Origin: Saprospiraceae bacterium
GTDB taxonomy: Bacteria; Bacteroidota; Bacteroidia; Chitinophagales; Saprospiraceae
Assembly (NCBI GenBank): GCA_016715105.1
Contig: JADKBO010000032.1
Coordinates: forward strand, 1-64,000
Direction of reading: 5' to 3'
DNA length: 64,000 bases
Made by a program: the position numbers and the translations under genes. Shown one piece after another: positions 52,157 through 62,524 of the stretch. The notes below the pieces were generated by a model. It saw nothing but the letters and a program-made list of their open reading frames with translations, did no database searches and had not been told where the DNA came from. The number at the start of each line of letters is the position of its first letter. The first letter of the stretch is position 1.

Positions 52157-53158
52157 CTATCCAAGCAAATGGTTGTCTTGTAAATACTTAACGATCTGAA
52201 CAGCGTTTGTCGCGGCTCCTTTCCTCAAATTATCTGCAACTATCCACATGTTTAATGTGTTGGCTTGAGACTCGTCTCTTCTTATCCTACCAACAAATAC
52301 TTCATTTTTATGTCTTGCATATAACGGCATAGGATAGTCAAATGTTGATGGGTTGTCTTTGACAATAACGCCTGGTGTATGATTGAGTAAGTCAAAAATC
52401 TGATCCAACTCGTATGGTTTTTCAAACTCTACGTTGACACATTCTGAATGACCACCATTGACTGGTACTCTTACTGCTGTTGCAGTTACTGCAATTTGAT
52501 CATCTCCAAGGATCTTTTTGGTTTCGTGAACCAACTTCATTTCTTCCTTGGTATAACCATTATCTAAAAAAACATCACATTGAGGAATGCAGTTTTCATA
52601 TATCTGATAGTGGTAAGCCATAGCAGATTTCTCCAATGGTTTACCATCTCTCTCTGCTTCATATTGAGCCACTGCTTTAGCACCCGTGCCTGTGAATGAT
52701 TGGTACGTAGATACAACCAATCTTTTGATGCCCAATGCTTTATGCAATTGACTCAAAGCCAATACCATTTGAATGGTGCTGCAGTTAGGATTTGCGATGA
52801 TTTTATCTGCTTTTGTAAGCGTAGAAGCGTTTATTTCTGGAACACAAAGCACTTTTGTTGGGTCCATCCGCCATGCAGAAGAGTTATCAACCACCGTGGT
52901 TCCTACTTCAGCAAATTTGGGTGCCCATTCCAATGATACACTACCCCCAGCAGAAAAAATTGCTACATCTGGTGCCATATTTACTGCCTCTTGCATACCA
53001 ACAATGGTGTATTCCTTACCAGCATACTGGATCTTTTTACCAACAGATTTTTCACTTGCTACAGGAATATATTCTGTAATTGGAAGATTCATTTCTTCCA
53101 ACACTTGATTCATGACCGTTCCTACAAGTCCAGTTACACCTACTACCGCTAATCGCAT
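52157..53158 (-). CDS. asd: Aspartate-semialdehyde dehydrogenase
   Basis: NADP-dependent enzyme of lysine, threonine and methionine synthesis. The 333-aa product has VGVTGLVGTVMNQVLEE, the catalytic Cys in NPNCSTIQMVLAL and the C-terminal RVPVNGGHSECVNVEFEKP with the active His. Monocistronic. Confidence 0.97.
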   Translation of the reverse strand: MRLAVVGVTGLVGTVMNQVLEEMNLPITEYIPVASEKSVGKKIQYAGKEYTIVGMQEAVNMAPDVAIFSAGGSVSLEWAPKFAEVGTTVVDNSSAWRMDPTKVLCVPEINASTLTKADKIIANPNCSTIQMVLALSQLHKALGIKRLVVSTYQSFTGTGAKAVAQYEAERDGKPLEKSAMAYHYQIYENCIPQCDVFLDNGYTKEEMKLVHETKKILGDDQIAVTATAVRVPVNGGHSECVNVEFEKPYELDQIFDLLNHTPGVIVKDNPSTFDYPMPLYARHKNEVFVGRIRRDESQANTLNMWIVADNLRKGAATNAVQIVKYLQDNHLLG

Positions 53159-53292
53159 ATTTTTAAACTGATTAAAAATTTAAAATTTTATTAATATTCG
53201 TTATCCCTTGAATACAAGCCAGTTGTCTTATACTTGTCCAAAAAGAGGTGCAAATATATAGCTATGTTTTAAATGGTTTGTATTTTTATATC

Positions 53293-55065
53293 ATGAGGAT
53301 AGTAATTTTAATATTTTGTACAATTTTGTACACATCTGTGATTTGTCAAATTTCAGACGATTTTGAAGACGGTGATATTACAAACAACCCTACTTGGGTT
53401 GGAGATGTTGGAAATTTCATCGTCAATGCGGAGGGTAGTCTACAGTTGATGGCTCCTGATGCCGGGAGGTCTTTTATTACAACTGCTGCTGTATTTCCAG
53501 ATAGTTTCTCTCTGTCTTTTGCTCATACTTTTGACTTTAGTCCGAGCACTAGTAATCTATCCAGATTTTATTTCTTGTTAGATGGTCAGGATGTTTCAAA
53601 AGCAAATGGATACTACCTCAATTTTGGAGAAAATGGTAGTGCTGACGCCATAAAACTATACCAACTCAAAGCAGGGGCTTCCTCATTGATTGGCTCTGGT
53701 ACTGCTGGTGCCATTGCGCTAGCTTCCAATTTTGTTAAGCTACAATTAGATTTTCAATCCAATGTATTTTCACTCAAGGCAGCTTATGATGCCAGCAGTG
53801 CTTTGGTTGAAGAGTTGAGATTACCTCATACAATTGCCAGAAGCTCAGGCACAACCTACATTGGTTTTGAATGCATATACACTGCTTCCAGGGTTGATAA
53901 GTTCTATTTAGATGATCTGGCATTGGTTATCTATCAGCCAGATTTGACCGCCCCTTCTATATCTGAGGTCAATGTTATTGATTCAAAAACTTTGAATGTC
54001 AAATTTTCAGAACCGCTAAGTGCAGAATCTCTGTTACCAGCAAATTTTACTTTAAATCCGGGCCCCATTGCTATATCAGCTGTTGAACAGACAGGATCAT
54101 TCACCAATTTCAACCTCATTATAAATGGGACCATTCAACCTGGCATAAATTACTCGCTTGGTGTTGCAAAATTGACAGACCTCAAGGGAAATCTAGCGAA
54201 TAACCTCACTTTTGGAGGCATCAAACGATTAGCGCAACCACTTGCTGGTGAAATATTCATTTCTGAAATATTATTTGATCCTGTAAGTGGCGGCTCAGAT
54301 TATTTGGAACTTTATAATGACTCAGAACTTGATGTAGATCTTAAAGGACTAGTCATCAAAAACTTAGATAATACTGATCAAAAAACAATCACTACCACTA
54401 CCATTATCCCAAGTAAAAGTTATTTAGCACTTACAGCCGATCCTGCTCAAGTTAGAAGCCAATACCAAACACCCACAGAAGCTAACATCATTGCCTTTAC
54501 TTTACCTGCTTTCAACAATGATGCAGGCCATGCAGCTATTGCATTTCCCTCAGAAACACAACTGGATGATTTTAAATACCTGGATGACTACCACAATGCT
54601 TTATTGGATGTTGTCGATGGTGTAAGTCTTGAAAGATTGAGTTTCGCGCTTCCTTTTGGCAATGGTAATTATGCATCAGCAGCAAAATCAGTAAATTATG
54701 GTAGTCCAGGATATGCAAATAGCAATGGAGAAATAGCAAGTACTGGTGAGGAATCATTTTCCTTACTTCAAAGGAAATTTAGTCCAGATAGCGATGGTGT
54801 TGTGGATGAATTATTATTGAATTACAACTTGGATGAAGATGGATTTGTATTAAATCTTTCCATATTCGATGCGAGCGGTCTTCCAGTCAAGAAAATTGCA
54901 TCCAATGAATTATTGGGTAGAAATGGTTTTGTTCGTTGGAATGGTTTGAATGAAGACGGCGATTTAGAAAGGCCGGGCATTTATTTATTAATTGGTACTG
55001 CACATTCCTTAAATGGCACCGTTATTGAAATAAGTAAAACGTGTATCTTAGCGGCACGTTTATAA
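53293..55065 (+). CDS. Secreted lamin-tail-domain protein with FlgD-like C-terminal domain
   Basis: A 590-aa exported protein from the ATG at 53293 (signal MRIVILIFCTILYTSVICQ). The N-terminal part is a concanavalin-like region, followed by an Ig-like domain (SEVNVIDSKTLNVKFSEPLSAESLLPANFTL), a lamin-tail domain (GEIFISEILFDPVSGGSDYLELYNDS) and a FlgD-type C-terminal domain (FSPDSDGVVDELLLNYNLDEDGFVLNLSIFDASG). Surface or secreted, probably T9SS-linked. Its stop overlaps the next gene by 25 bp. Confidence 0.8.
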   Translation: MRIVILIFCTILYTSVICQISDDFEDGDITNNPTWVGDVGNFIVNAEGSLQLMAPDAGRSFITTAAVFPDSFSLSFAHTFDFSPSTSNLSRFYFLLDGQDVSKANGYYLNFGENGSADAIKLYQLKAGASSLIGSGTAGAIALASNFVKLQLDFQSNVFSLKAAYDASSALVEELRLPHTIARSSGTTYIGFECIYTASRVDKFYLDDLALVIYQPDLTAPSISEVNVIDSKTLNVKFSEPLSAESLLPANFTLNPGPIAISAVEQTGSFTNFNLIINGTIQPGINYSLGVAKLTDLKGNLANNLTFGGIKRLAQPLAGEIFISEILFDPVSGGSDYLELYNDSELDVDLKGLVIKNLDNTDQKTITTTTIIPSKSYLALTADPAQVRSQYQTPTEANIIAFTLPAFNNDAGHAAIAFPSETQLDDFKYLDDYHNALLDVVDGVSLERLSFALPFGNGNYASAAKSVNYGSPGYANSNGEIASTGEESFSLLQRKFSPDSDGVVDELLLNYNLDEDGFVLNLSIFDASGLPVKKIASNELLGRNGFVRWNGLNEDGDLERPGIYLLIGTAHSLNGTVIEISKTCILAARL

Positions 55066-56063
55066 AACAAACAAATACTCAGACCAAAACGGTTTATTTC
55101 TATGATGATTCAAAACCCAGATATTTCAATTTTTATAGCATTTTTTTGCTCTGCCTCTGGGTTTTGGCAGTTTTAATCATCGTTGCGCCTCAATTTCCTA
55201 CCTTAAGTTTGGTTTCAGATTATACCATCCATTTTATGGTCTTTTTCTTTTTAATTGGGATAGGTGGTTACTTTTTCAATAATAGAAAAATCATTCTCAG
55301 TTCATTTGGAATTTGTGCCCTCCTTTGTGTCATTTTAAAAAATGAATCGGAATCTCCTTTCATCAACAAAGACGAACATTCAGATCAGGTCCTCTTTGCA
55401 CACATCAATCTCGCAAACGTGCGCAACCCATTTGAATTGTTACCAACTTTGATAGAAATGGATTGTGATGTACTCAGTTTCGTAGAAGTAACACCAGATT
55501 GGGAAGATATTCTCGAGTCAGGCTTGGCACTCAAATACAAATATTCTACCGACATTGTAAGGATCGATCCTTTTGGAAAGGCTGTTTTTTCAAAATATCC
55601 CCTAAGCAATGTAGACACGATAAAGTTTGAGGAGATGACTGATCTTTCTGCCGAAATAAACATCGATGGAAAAATCTATAAGTTATATAACACTTATATC
55701 ATTCCACCTTTAGATAATAATTCTCAAGTACTTGCTAAAAAACAACTCGAACAACTTACCTCAAAAGTCAGTGGAAATGTAAACAGCATCGTACTTGGTG
55801 AATACAATATGGTTTATTGGTCTAGTCTCATCAAAAGTTTCAGATTCAACACAAACTTACAGAGCAGTAGAAGAGACATCATCCCTTCATCATTAGATGT
55901 GCCGAGAGATCACATTTTCCATTCAAATGAAATGCAGTGTTTGGGCATCAAAGACATCCACCTCAAAGATGGTTCCAGAGTGGGTCTTTTTGCAAAATAT
56001 CGGATCAAAAGTCAACGTACCGGCAAGGACAATGATAGTCCCAAACTTTCAAAGCTGGAATAA
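55041..56063 (+). CDS. EEP-family membrane protein (endonuclease/exonuclease/phosphatase-like)
   Basis: A 340-aa protein with GTG start (55041). Three helices near the N-terminus (YSIFLLCLWVLAVLIIVAPQF, YTIHFMVFFFLIGIGGYFF, ILSSFGICALLCVIL) precede an EEP-like domain: MDCDVLSFVEVTP, then SIVLGEYNMVYWSS and DVPRDHIFHS. The canonical GDFN is replaced by GEYN, so catalytic activity is uncertain. Membrane-anchored relatives process DNA, phosphoinositides or sugars. Overlaps its neighbours on both sides, so it belongs to the same transcript as the lamin-tail gene. Confidence 0.7.
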   Translation: MYLSGTFIKQTNTQTKTVYFYDDSKPRYFNFYSIFLLCLWVLAVLIIVAPQFPTLSLVSDYTIHFMVFFFLIGIGGYFFNNRKIILSSFGICALLCVILKNESESPFINKDEHSDQVLFAHINLANVRNPFELLPTLIEMDCDVLSFVEVTPDWEDILESGLALKYKYSTDIVRIDPFGKAVFSKYPLSNVDTIKFEEMTDLSAEINIDGKIYKLYNTYIIPPLDNNSQVLAKKQLEQLTSKVSGNVNSIVLGEYNMVYWSSLIKSFRFNTNLQSSRRDIIPSSLDVPRDHIFHSNEMQCLGIKDIHLKDGSRVGLFAKYRIKSQRTGKDNDSPKLSKLE

Positions 56064-56064
56064 G

Positions 56065-56518
56065 ATGTTACACACAGGTTTTGATCTAAAGCATTTCAAT
56101 GCGCTCTCAGTTGAAGAATTATATCTGATTCTACAATTGAGAATAGAAGTTTTTGTAGTAGAACAAAACTGTGTTTACCAAGATCTGGACAATAAAGACA
56201 AAAAAAGCTGATCATCTTTTCCTAATGAACGACGGAAAATGTATGGCTACTTGTAGATTACTTGCCCCAGGGATTTCGTACGAAAATTATGCGTCAATTG
56301 GTAGAGTCGCAGTAGGTTTAGAAGCACGCAAGACCGGTCTTGGTCGTAAAATGATGGCTTTGGCCATTGCAGAGACCAAAAAGTTGTATCCCAATCATTC
56401 AATCAAAATTTCTGCTCAAGCCTATTTGCAAAAGTTTTATGAGTCTTTTGGATTTGTGCATACAGGAGAATCTTATCTAGAGGATGATATTCCCCATCTT
56501 GGTATGGTCCTAATTTAG
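56065..56518 (+). pseudogene. ElaA-type GNAT acetyltransferase, frameshifted in an A7 run
   Basis: The N-terminal part (LYLILQLRIEVFVVEQNCVYQDLDNKDKK) and the rest (ADHLFLMNDGKCMATCRLLAPG, ASIGRVAVGLEARKTGLGRKMM, then IKISAQAYLQKFYESFGFVHTGESYLEDDIPH) lie in different frames. They join in register if the A7 run 56200-56206 is read as A6. This gives a 150-aa ElaA family protein. The 3' end overlaps glgB's end by 9 bp (convergent). Very likely intact in the cell and a consensus error here. Confidence 0.85.
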
Positions 56519-58420
56519 TTTCAAAACTACAACCGCCAATGGTGGAATGTCTAATTCTATCGAAAACATGCGGCCGTGGCTGGTCACTTTCTCTGTTTCA
56601 AATTTAGATTTCTCCATAAAACCACTTCCAAAATATTGCTTCTCGTCAGAATTGAAAATAACATCCCAGCTTCCTCTTTGGGGTACACCTATGCGGTAAG
56701 TTTTCCAGGATTCCGGTGTAAAATTGCAAACTACCAAAAGTGTTTCGTCCACATTATTGGTCTTTCTCAAAAATGAAACTATTGACTTTTCATGGTCAGA
56801 GTAATCCACCCATTCAAAACCTTTTGGATCAAATTGATTGACGTACATGGCTGGCTCAGTGGTATAAAGTTTATTCAGATTTCTGATAAGACTTTGTAGG
56901 CCTCTGTGTGGTTCATATTCCAATAAATTCCATTGCAAACCTTCTTTAAAATTCCATTCATCATATTGGCCAATTTCATTACCCATAAATAGTAATTTCG
57001 TGCCAGGGTGTGCAAACATGTAGGTATACATGGTCCTGAGGTTTGCAAATCGTTGCCATTCATCTCCTGGCATTCTTCTCATAATCGAACCTTTGCCGTG
57101 CACAACCTCGTCATGAGAAAGAGGCAAAAGAAAGTTTTCTGAAAATGCATACACGATGCTAAAGGTGATGTTGTTTTGATGGTATTTTCGGAAAATAGCA
57201 TCTTTGCTGAAGTAATCCAAGGTATCATGCATCCAACCCATCATCCATTTCATCCCAAAGCCCAAACCACCCATATCCACTGGATTGGTCACACCAGAAA
57301 AAGCCGTACTTTCTTCTGCGATGGTATGTGTCCCAGGAAAATTTGCATAAACTGCCGCATTGAAATCTTTGATAAAACTGACCGCGGCCAAATTTTCATT
57401 ACCACCATATTCATTTGGCGACCATTCTCCTGCTTCTCTGCTATAATCGAGATACAACATACTTGCAACTGCATCCACTCTCAAAGAGTCAGCATGGTAC
57501 TCACCCATCCAAAAAATGGCACTGGAAATCAAAAAGCTCCGGATCTCATTTCTTTCATAATTGAATATGAGGCTTTTCCAGTCGGGGTGATAGCCTTTGC
57601 GTCTATCTGGATGTTCATAAACATTGCTGCCATCAAATTTTGCTAATGCAAAAGCATCTGAAGGGAAATGGGCCGGAACCCAATCCAAAATCACCCCAAT
57701 ATCAGCTTTGTGAAACTGGTCTATCAGGTATTTCAAGTCTTCTGGAGCTCCAAATCTGCTGGTAGGAGCAAAAAAACCAGTGACTTGATAACCCCATGAA
57801 GGTTCGTAAGGATGCTCCATGATTGGCATCATTTCGATGTGGGTAAATCCCATGTCCTTGACATAGTTTACCAATTCAATGGCCATTTCCTTATAGGTCA
57901 GAGATCTGTTATTTTCCTCCACAATCCTTTTCCAAGAGGCTAAATGCACTTCATAAACAGAGTAAGGTTTATCCAATTCATTTTTGGACTTTCTATTGTC
58001 CATCCAATGTTTATCCGTCCATTGAAAGTCGTCGGTCCACACTTTAGAAGCAGTATATGGTGGTGTTTCTGCGTGTCTGGCATAAGGGTCAGACTTCTCA
58101 TAATACCCTCCATCAACTGTAGACTTTATTTTATATTTATAACAATCACCCTTTTTTACACCTGGAATAAAACCTTCCCAAATACCTGAAGAATCATATC
58201 GCACATGCAAAAAATATTCTTTTCCATTCCATAAATTGAAATCTCCCATTACAGCTACACTCTCCGCAGCGGGAGCATAAACTGCAAAGTAACAGCCCTC
58301 TTCACCCTCAAGCGTCAATAAATGAGCGCCAAGTTTTTCGTAAAGTTTGAAATGCTTTCCTGACTTAAAAAGGTAAACGTCAAAGTCTGTGAGGAGAGAA
58401 TGCTTTTTTACGCTGTTCAT
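56510..58420 (-). CDS. glgB: 1,4-alpha-glucan branching enzyme
   Basis: Makes alpha-1,6 branches in glycogen. The 636-aa GH13 enzyme has an N-terminal CBM48 (~35-125), then SLRVDAVASMLYLDY (nucleophile Asp), AEESTAFSG (acid Glu) and LSHDEVVHGKGS. YEPHRGLQSLIRNLNKLY and the C-terminal beta domain are present. No other glg gene is near. Confidence 0.96.
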   Translation of the reverse strand: MNSVKKHSLLTDFDVYLFKSGKHFKLYEKLGAHLLTLEGEEGCYFAVYAPAAESVAVMGDFNLWNGKEYFLHVRYDSSGIWEGFIPGVKKGDCYKYKIKSTVDGGYYEKSDPYARHAETPPYTASKVWTDDFQWTDKHWMDNRKSKNELDKPYSVYEVHLASWKRIVEENNRSLTYKEMAIELVNYVKDMGFTHIEMMPIMEHPYEPSWGYQVTGFFAPTSRFGAPEDLKYLIDQFHKADIGVILDWVPAHFPSDAFALAKFDGSNVYEHPDRRKGYHPDWKSLIFNYERNEIRSFLISSAIFWMGEYHADSLRVDAVASMLYLDYSREAGEWSPNEYGGNENLAAVSFIKDFNAAVYANFPGTHTIAEESTAFSGVTNPVDMGGLGFGMKWMMGWMHDTLDYFSKDAIFRKYHQNNITFSIVYAFSENFLLPLSHDEVVHGKGSIMRRMPGDEWQRFANLRTMYTYMFAHPGTKLLFMGNEIGQYDEWNFKEGLQWNLLEYEPHRGLQSLIRNLNKLYTTEPAMYVNQFDPKGFEWVDYSDHEKSIVSFLRKTNNVDETLLVVCNFTPESWKTYRIGVPQRGSWDVIFNSDEKQYFGSGFMEKSKFETEKVTSHGRMFSIELDIPPLAVVVLKLN

Positions 58421-58450
58421 ATATATTCGATCTAAGGTGTGAGATAATGA

Positions 58451-58666
58451 TTATGGGTTTTTCAAAATAAAAATATAAATTTCATTTGTACCTCCAAGGG
58501 GGTCAGGGCTGGCAATTATTTCCAAAAGTCTATAACCCATTTCGTCATATTCATTGAGTAGTGCCGCAATTTGCTTTGATTTCTCAACATAATCGACTGT
58601 ACCCCATACTTTGTGGACGTAAAGCTCTCTGTTGATGTGTTCTACTCTATACATTGGTCTGGTCAT
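58451..58666 (-). CDS. Small conserved protein (DUF4177-like)
   Basis: A 71-aa protein: MYRVEHINRELYVHKVWGTVDYVEKSKQIAALLNEYDEMGYRLLEIIAS. The alternating strand/helix pattern and N-E-x-x-x-x-G-Y resemble DUF4177. It lies 30 bp upstream of glgB on the same strand. Function unknown. Confidence 0.5.
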   Translation of the reverse strand: MTRPMYRVEHINRELYVHKVWGTVDYVEKSKQIAALLNEYDEMGYRLLEIIASPDPLGGTNEIYIFILKNP

Positions 58667-59070
58667 CCGCTATTACATTTTGCACCTCATCACTTCTCTT
58701 GAGGTTTTCCCAATATACAATACCATTGAAAATATTTTGTCTAGCCTCATTATCTTGAAAATAAATCAAGCATTAAAGTAATTTGATCATGAAAAATAGA
58801 AAAAATCAAATACTATAAGTATAAAGAATCAAATATAGTTTTTGATTATGACTTTGACAAAGATAGGGGCATATCTTAATTGAGAATTATATAATGATTA
58901 TTAGCATATTAAGAAAATGATATTAGTCAGAGGCGCCCTTCCACTAATAATATGAATAGCCTATATTTTTTAAAAAATTTTAATAGCACAAGACCTTTCA
59001 AAAATCTACGAACATGAATTTCCTTCATATCATACCCTAATAATTATCACATTTATCCTTAAACCAACGA
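58667..59070. other. AT-rich intergenic region, no gene seen
   Basis: About 400 bp of low GC between two minus-strand genes. I see no frame, hairpin or repeat worth calling. Confidence 0.5.
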
Positions 59071-60390
59071 CTAAAGTAAATTATTTGCTAAGTTGGCAAG
59101 CTCTGACCGTTCGCCCTTTTGTAATTTTACATGAGCAAAAAGTGGTTGACCTTTCAACCTATCAATGATATACGTAAGTCCATTGCTTTTTTCATCCATA
59201 TATGGACTATCGATTTGATGTATATCTCCTGTAAAGATAATTTTGGTACCTTCCCCTGCCCTTGTAATGATCGTTTTTATTTCATGTGGCGTCAAATTCT
59301 GAGCTTCATCGACAATAAAAAATACATTGGATAAAGATCGGCCCCGTATAAAGGTAAGGGCAGTGACCTCAATTTTACCTTCTTTTTGTAATTGCTCTAT
59401 GGCAATTGATTTTCTACTATTTTCCTTATACTGCTTTTTGATGAATTTGAGATTGTCCCACAATGGCATCATATAGGGTGATATTTTGTCTTCAGCATCG
59501 CCAGGAAGAAATCCGATATCTCTATTACTCAGAGGTACAATAGGCCTAGAAAGGATGATTTGCTCATATTTACTCATTTGCTCCAACGCGGCTGCCAAAG
59601 CTAGTAATGTTTTACCCGTTCCTGCAACACCTTGCAAAGCCACTAGTTTTATATCATCGTTAAGCAATGCGTCCACAGCAAACGTTTGCTCGGCATTCTT
59701 TGGTTTTATTCCGTACGCGTAATTTTTATCAATCCGCACGATTTCATCTGTTTCTTCATTATATCTTACTAAAGCTGACTGAGTGCAATTGTTGAGCACG
59801 TAATAACCATTGGCTATTTTATTACCATTGAGGATGTTGTTTTCTTTGATGGACTTTTCATTGTAGAGTCTGGCAATGATTTCTGCATCCAGATTATTGA
59901 ATTCTTCAAAGCCTTCTGAAACCGAACCAACGTCCTCTACCCTACCAGTCAAATAATCTTCAGCATCCAGACCCAAGGCTTTTGCTTTCAATCTCAGATT
60001 GATGTCTTTAGTAACCAGCACAACTTTTGCCCTTTTACTTTTGGACTTTAAGTCTAATGCGGCATTGATTATTTTATGGTCACCTTTTCCTTTACCATAA
60101 ATCTTCTCAGCGTCGTTTACGAGATTTTCAGCTTGACTGTTGAATATCTTGAGTTTCCCCAAATGATCTCCCAGAGATATCCATTCATTCAAACCATTGT
60201 GCTCAGCGAGCTTATCAAGATTTCTAATCACCTCTCGTGCTTCAAAATTCTTTGTGTCATTTCCAATTTTGAAATTATCCAATTCTTCCAATACTGTGAT
60301 GGGTATCACTATATTGTTGTCTTGAAAATTTAATATGGCATTATGATCAAATAGAAGAACAGATGTGTCAAGGACGAAGATTTTTGACAT
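59071..60390 (-). CDS. PhoH family ATPase with N-terminal PIN domain
   Basis: A 439-aa protein. N-terminal PIN ribonuclease domain (VLDTSVLLFDHNAILNF with metal-binding Asp, later VLVTKDINLR) and C-terminal PhoH ATPase (Walker A GVAGTGKTLLALAAALE, Walker B VFFIVDEAQNLTPHE). PIN-PhoH proteins are RNA helicase/nucleases. Full length and isolated. Confidence 0.93.
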   Translation of the reverse strand: MSKIFVLDTSVLLFDHNAILNFQDNNIVIPITVLEELDNFKIGNDTKNFEAREVIRNLDKLAEHNGLNEWISLGDHLGKLKIFNSQAENLVNDAEKIYGKGKGDHKIINAALDLKSKSKRAKVVLVTKDINLRLKAKALGLDAEDYLTGRVEDVGSVSEGFEEFNNLDAEIIARLYNEKSIKENNILNGNKIANGYYVLNNCTQSALVRYNEETDEIVRIDKNYAYGIKPKNAEQTFAVDALLNDDIKLVALQGVAGTGKTLLALAAALEQMSKYEQIILSRPIVPLSNRDIGFLPGDAEDKISPYMMPLWDNLKFIKKQYKENSRKSIAIEQLQKEGKIEVTALTFIRGRSLSNVFFIVDEAQNLTPHEIKTIITRAGEGTKIIFTGDIHQIDSPYMDEKSNGLTYIIDRLKGQPLFAHVKLQKGERSELANLANNLL

Positions 60391-60672
60391 ATTCTTGAGA
60401 TTTGGTATTATGATTAAAAGTAATATATTCTTTTTACATATTTATAAACATATCTGAATTTTTTTCATATTTATTTGTCCCCAACTATTGAAAATGGAAC
60501 AAAACGGCATTTAGTATGATGATTATCAACGTGATAGCAGCTATATCATGGTTAAAAAAATATATTTTCACTAGGTATATAGGATTTTGAGTTACATAGA
60601 ACAAATAAAGTAGTGCGAGTTTGAATTTTTCCAACTTCTTGATCTATTTTTAACGAAGAATAATCACCTTGG

Positions 60673-62364
60673 ATGAAACCTGAAACGCGTTATACAAAAA
60701 GTGGTAGAATCAACATTGCCTTTCAAAGTTTTGGCAATGGTCCTGTGGATATTGTATACATTCCAGGATGGGTTTCTAATATAGATTGGATGTGGAGTTG
60801 TCCAGAATTAGTGGCCTTTCTCAAAGAACTTGGCCAAATTGGACGTGTTATATTATTTGATAAAAGGGGAACGGGTCTTTCTGATAGAGTGGTCGAGCTA
60901 TCAACACTTGAAGAAAGGATGGATGACATCAGAGCTGTGATGGATGCAGTCAATTCTGAGAAAGCAGTACTTTTTGGGCATTCTGAAGGTGGTTCAGTTT
61001 CAGCCTTGTTTGCTGCTACCTATCCCAATAGAGTCATTTCATTGATTACCTTTGGTGCTTTTGCAAAGAGAAGGTATTCTGAGGATTACCCTTGGGCACC
61101 TACCAATGAAGAGCGCTCCAAAGTTTATGACTTAATCGAAAATAACTGGGGTGGTGGTAATATGAATTTATCGACTCTGGCTCCTTCAAAAGCAAATGAC
61201 AAAACATTTATGGATTGGTTGGCCAATTATTTTCGATCTGGCGCCAGTCCCAGCGCTGCCTTGGTACTCACAAAAATGAACACTGAGGTAGACATCATTG
61301 GTATATTGCATTCCATCAAAGTTCCTACCCTACTTTTGCAAAGAGTAAATGACATTGATGTAAAAATTGAAGAAGGAAGGTTTATTGCTTCAAGGATTCC
61401 AGGCGCAAAACTGATAGAATTTGACGGGGATGACCATCTCTTCTGGGCAGGAAATATGGAGGAAGTATTGTTGGAGATAAAATCATTTATCGCTCAAAAT
61501 GAGAGAAAGCATAACTATGATCGCCAACTACTTACAATCGCACTTTTTTCTATATCTAAAAATGAAAACAAAATCCCTGTAAAAAGCGATGAATTTTCGA
61601 CGCACAATAATCGTTTGATCATGTCTATTGTGGGGCAATATAGGGGTAAAATAATAAGCAATACCGCTGACCATTGTCTTGCTATTTTTGAAGGCCCAAG
61701 CAAAGCTGCACATTGCGCTATTGACGTTCTTTCAAGTTTAACCACAGGTGCAGCCCATGTCTCTACTTGTATTCACATTGGAGAATGTATGGTGGCTGAC
61801 AAAGGAGAAAATATTTCAGGCGAGGCCATTGATATAGTTTTTCAGATTGCTAAAGCTCTTCAAGGTTATCCAATTTTAATTACAGAAACTGTCAAAAACT
61901 TATTATCAGGTGCAGGTTTGATCTGCACACCTCTCCAAAATCCAAAGTCCAAAACCAATGCCTCGGTCATTTCGTTGTATACCATACAGGATCACATAGT
62001 GGATAAAATCATTCCAAATAGGTTGGAGCAGGATATTACCTCCCCTAAAAATGATTCGTTTCTGGAAAATATTCTACAAAGTATAGAAAACAACATTGAC
62101 AACGAATTTTATGGAGTTGACAACCTTTGCAGAGAAGTCGGCATTAGTGAACGCCAGTTACAAAGAAAACTAAAACTGATTGCAAATAAAACGCCCAATC
62201 AGATGATCCGATCTGTAAGATTACACAGAGCCAAGGAGTTATTGTTGCAAGATAGAAAGAATATTTCGGAGGCAGCTTTTCAAACAGGATTTAGTAATCT
62301 GTCCTACTTTTCAAAATGTTTTAAAGAAGAATTTGGAAAGCTACCTTCGACCATCACATCTTAG
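60673..62364 (+). CDS. Fusion regulator: alpha/beta hydrolase + cyclase-like domain + AraC HTH
   Basis: A 563-aa cytoplasmic protein with three parts. Residues 1-275: alpha/beta hydrolase with nucleophile Ser104 in FGHSEGGSVS, oxyanion loop YIPGWVSN and His255 in DGDDHLFW. Residues ~283-440: sequence resembling class III nucleotide cyclases that follow such hydrolases in other bacteria (GKIISNTADHCLAIFEGPSKAAHCAIDVL, then IHIGECMV), but the first metal Asp region reads ALFSIS, so catalysis is doubtful. Residues ~465-560: AraC/XylS DNA-binding domain (LCREVGISERQLQRKLKLI, FSNLSYFSKCFKEEFG). Probably senses a hydrolysed or bound ligand and regulates genes. Confidence 0.85.
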   Translation: MKPETRYTKSGRINIAFQSFGNGPVDIVYIPGWVSNIDWMWSCPELVAFLKELGQIGRVILFDKRGTGLSDRVVELSTLEERMDDIRAVMDAVNSEKAVLFGHSEGGSVSALFAATYPNRVISLITFGAFAKRRYSEDYPWAPTNEERSKVYDLIENNWGGGNMNLSTLAPSKANDKTFMDWLANYFRSGASPSAALVLTKMNTEVDIIGILHSIKVPTLLLQRVNDIDVKIEEGRFIASRIPGAKLIEFDGDDHLFWAGNMEEVLLEIKSFIAQNERKHNYDRQLLTIALFSISKNENKIPVKSDEFSTHNNRLIMSIVGQYRGKIISNTADHCLAIFEGPSKAAHCAIDVLSSLTTGAAHVSTCIHIGECMVADKGENISGEAIDIVFQIAKALQGYPILITETVKNLLSGAGLICTPLQNPKSKTNASVISLYTIQDHIVDKIIPNRLEQDITSPKNDSFLENILQSIENNIDNEFYGVDNLCREVGISERQLQRKLKLIANKTPNQMIRSVRLHRAKELLLQDRKNISEAAFQTGFSNLSYFSKCFKEEFGKLPSTITS

Positions 62365-62469
62365 GTTTAAATCTCAATCTATAGTTTTGGGGTTGATTTA
62401 GAAACCATTGGAACGAGCAAAGAGATAACTCGTCAGGTTTAAAAATTATCAACTTCAGTTTTAAAATAA

Positions 62470-62499
62470 AAAAAGGCCTTACATTCATGCAAGACCCTT
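62470..62499 (-). terminator. Intrinsic terminator after nqrF
   Basis: Minus-strand AAGGGTCTTGCAT / ATGTAAGGCCTTT with T run; imperfect stem. Confidence 0.65.
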
Positions 62500-62524
62500 T
62501 TATATTGTTTATTCGAAAGTAAGA

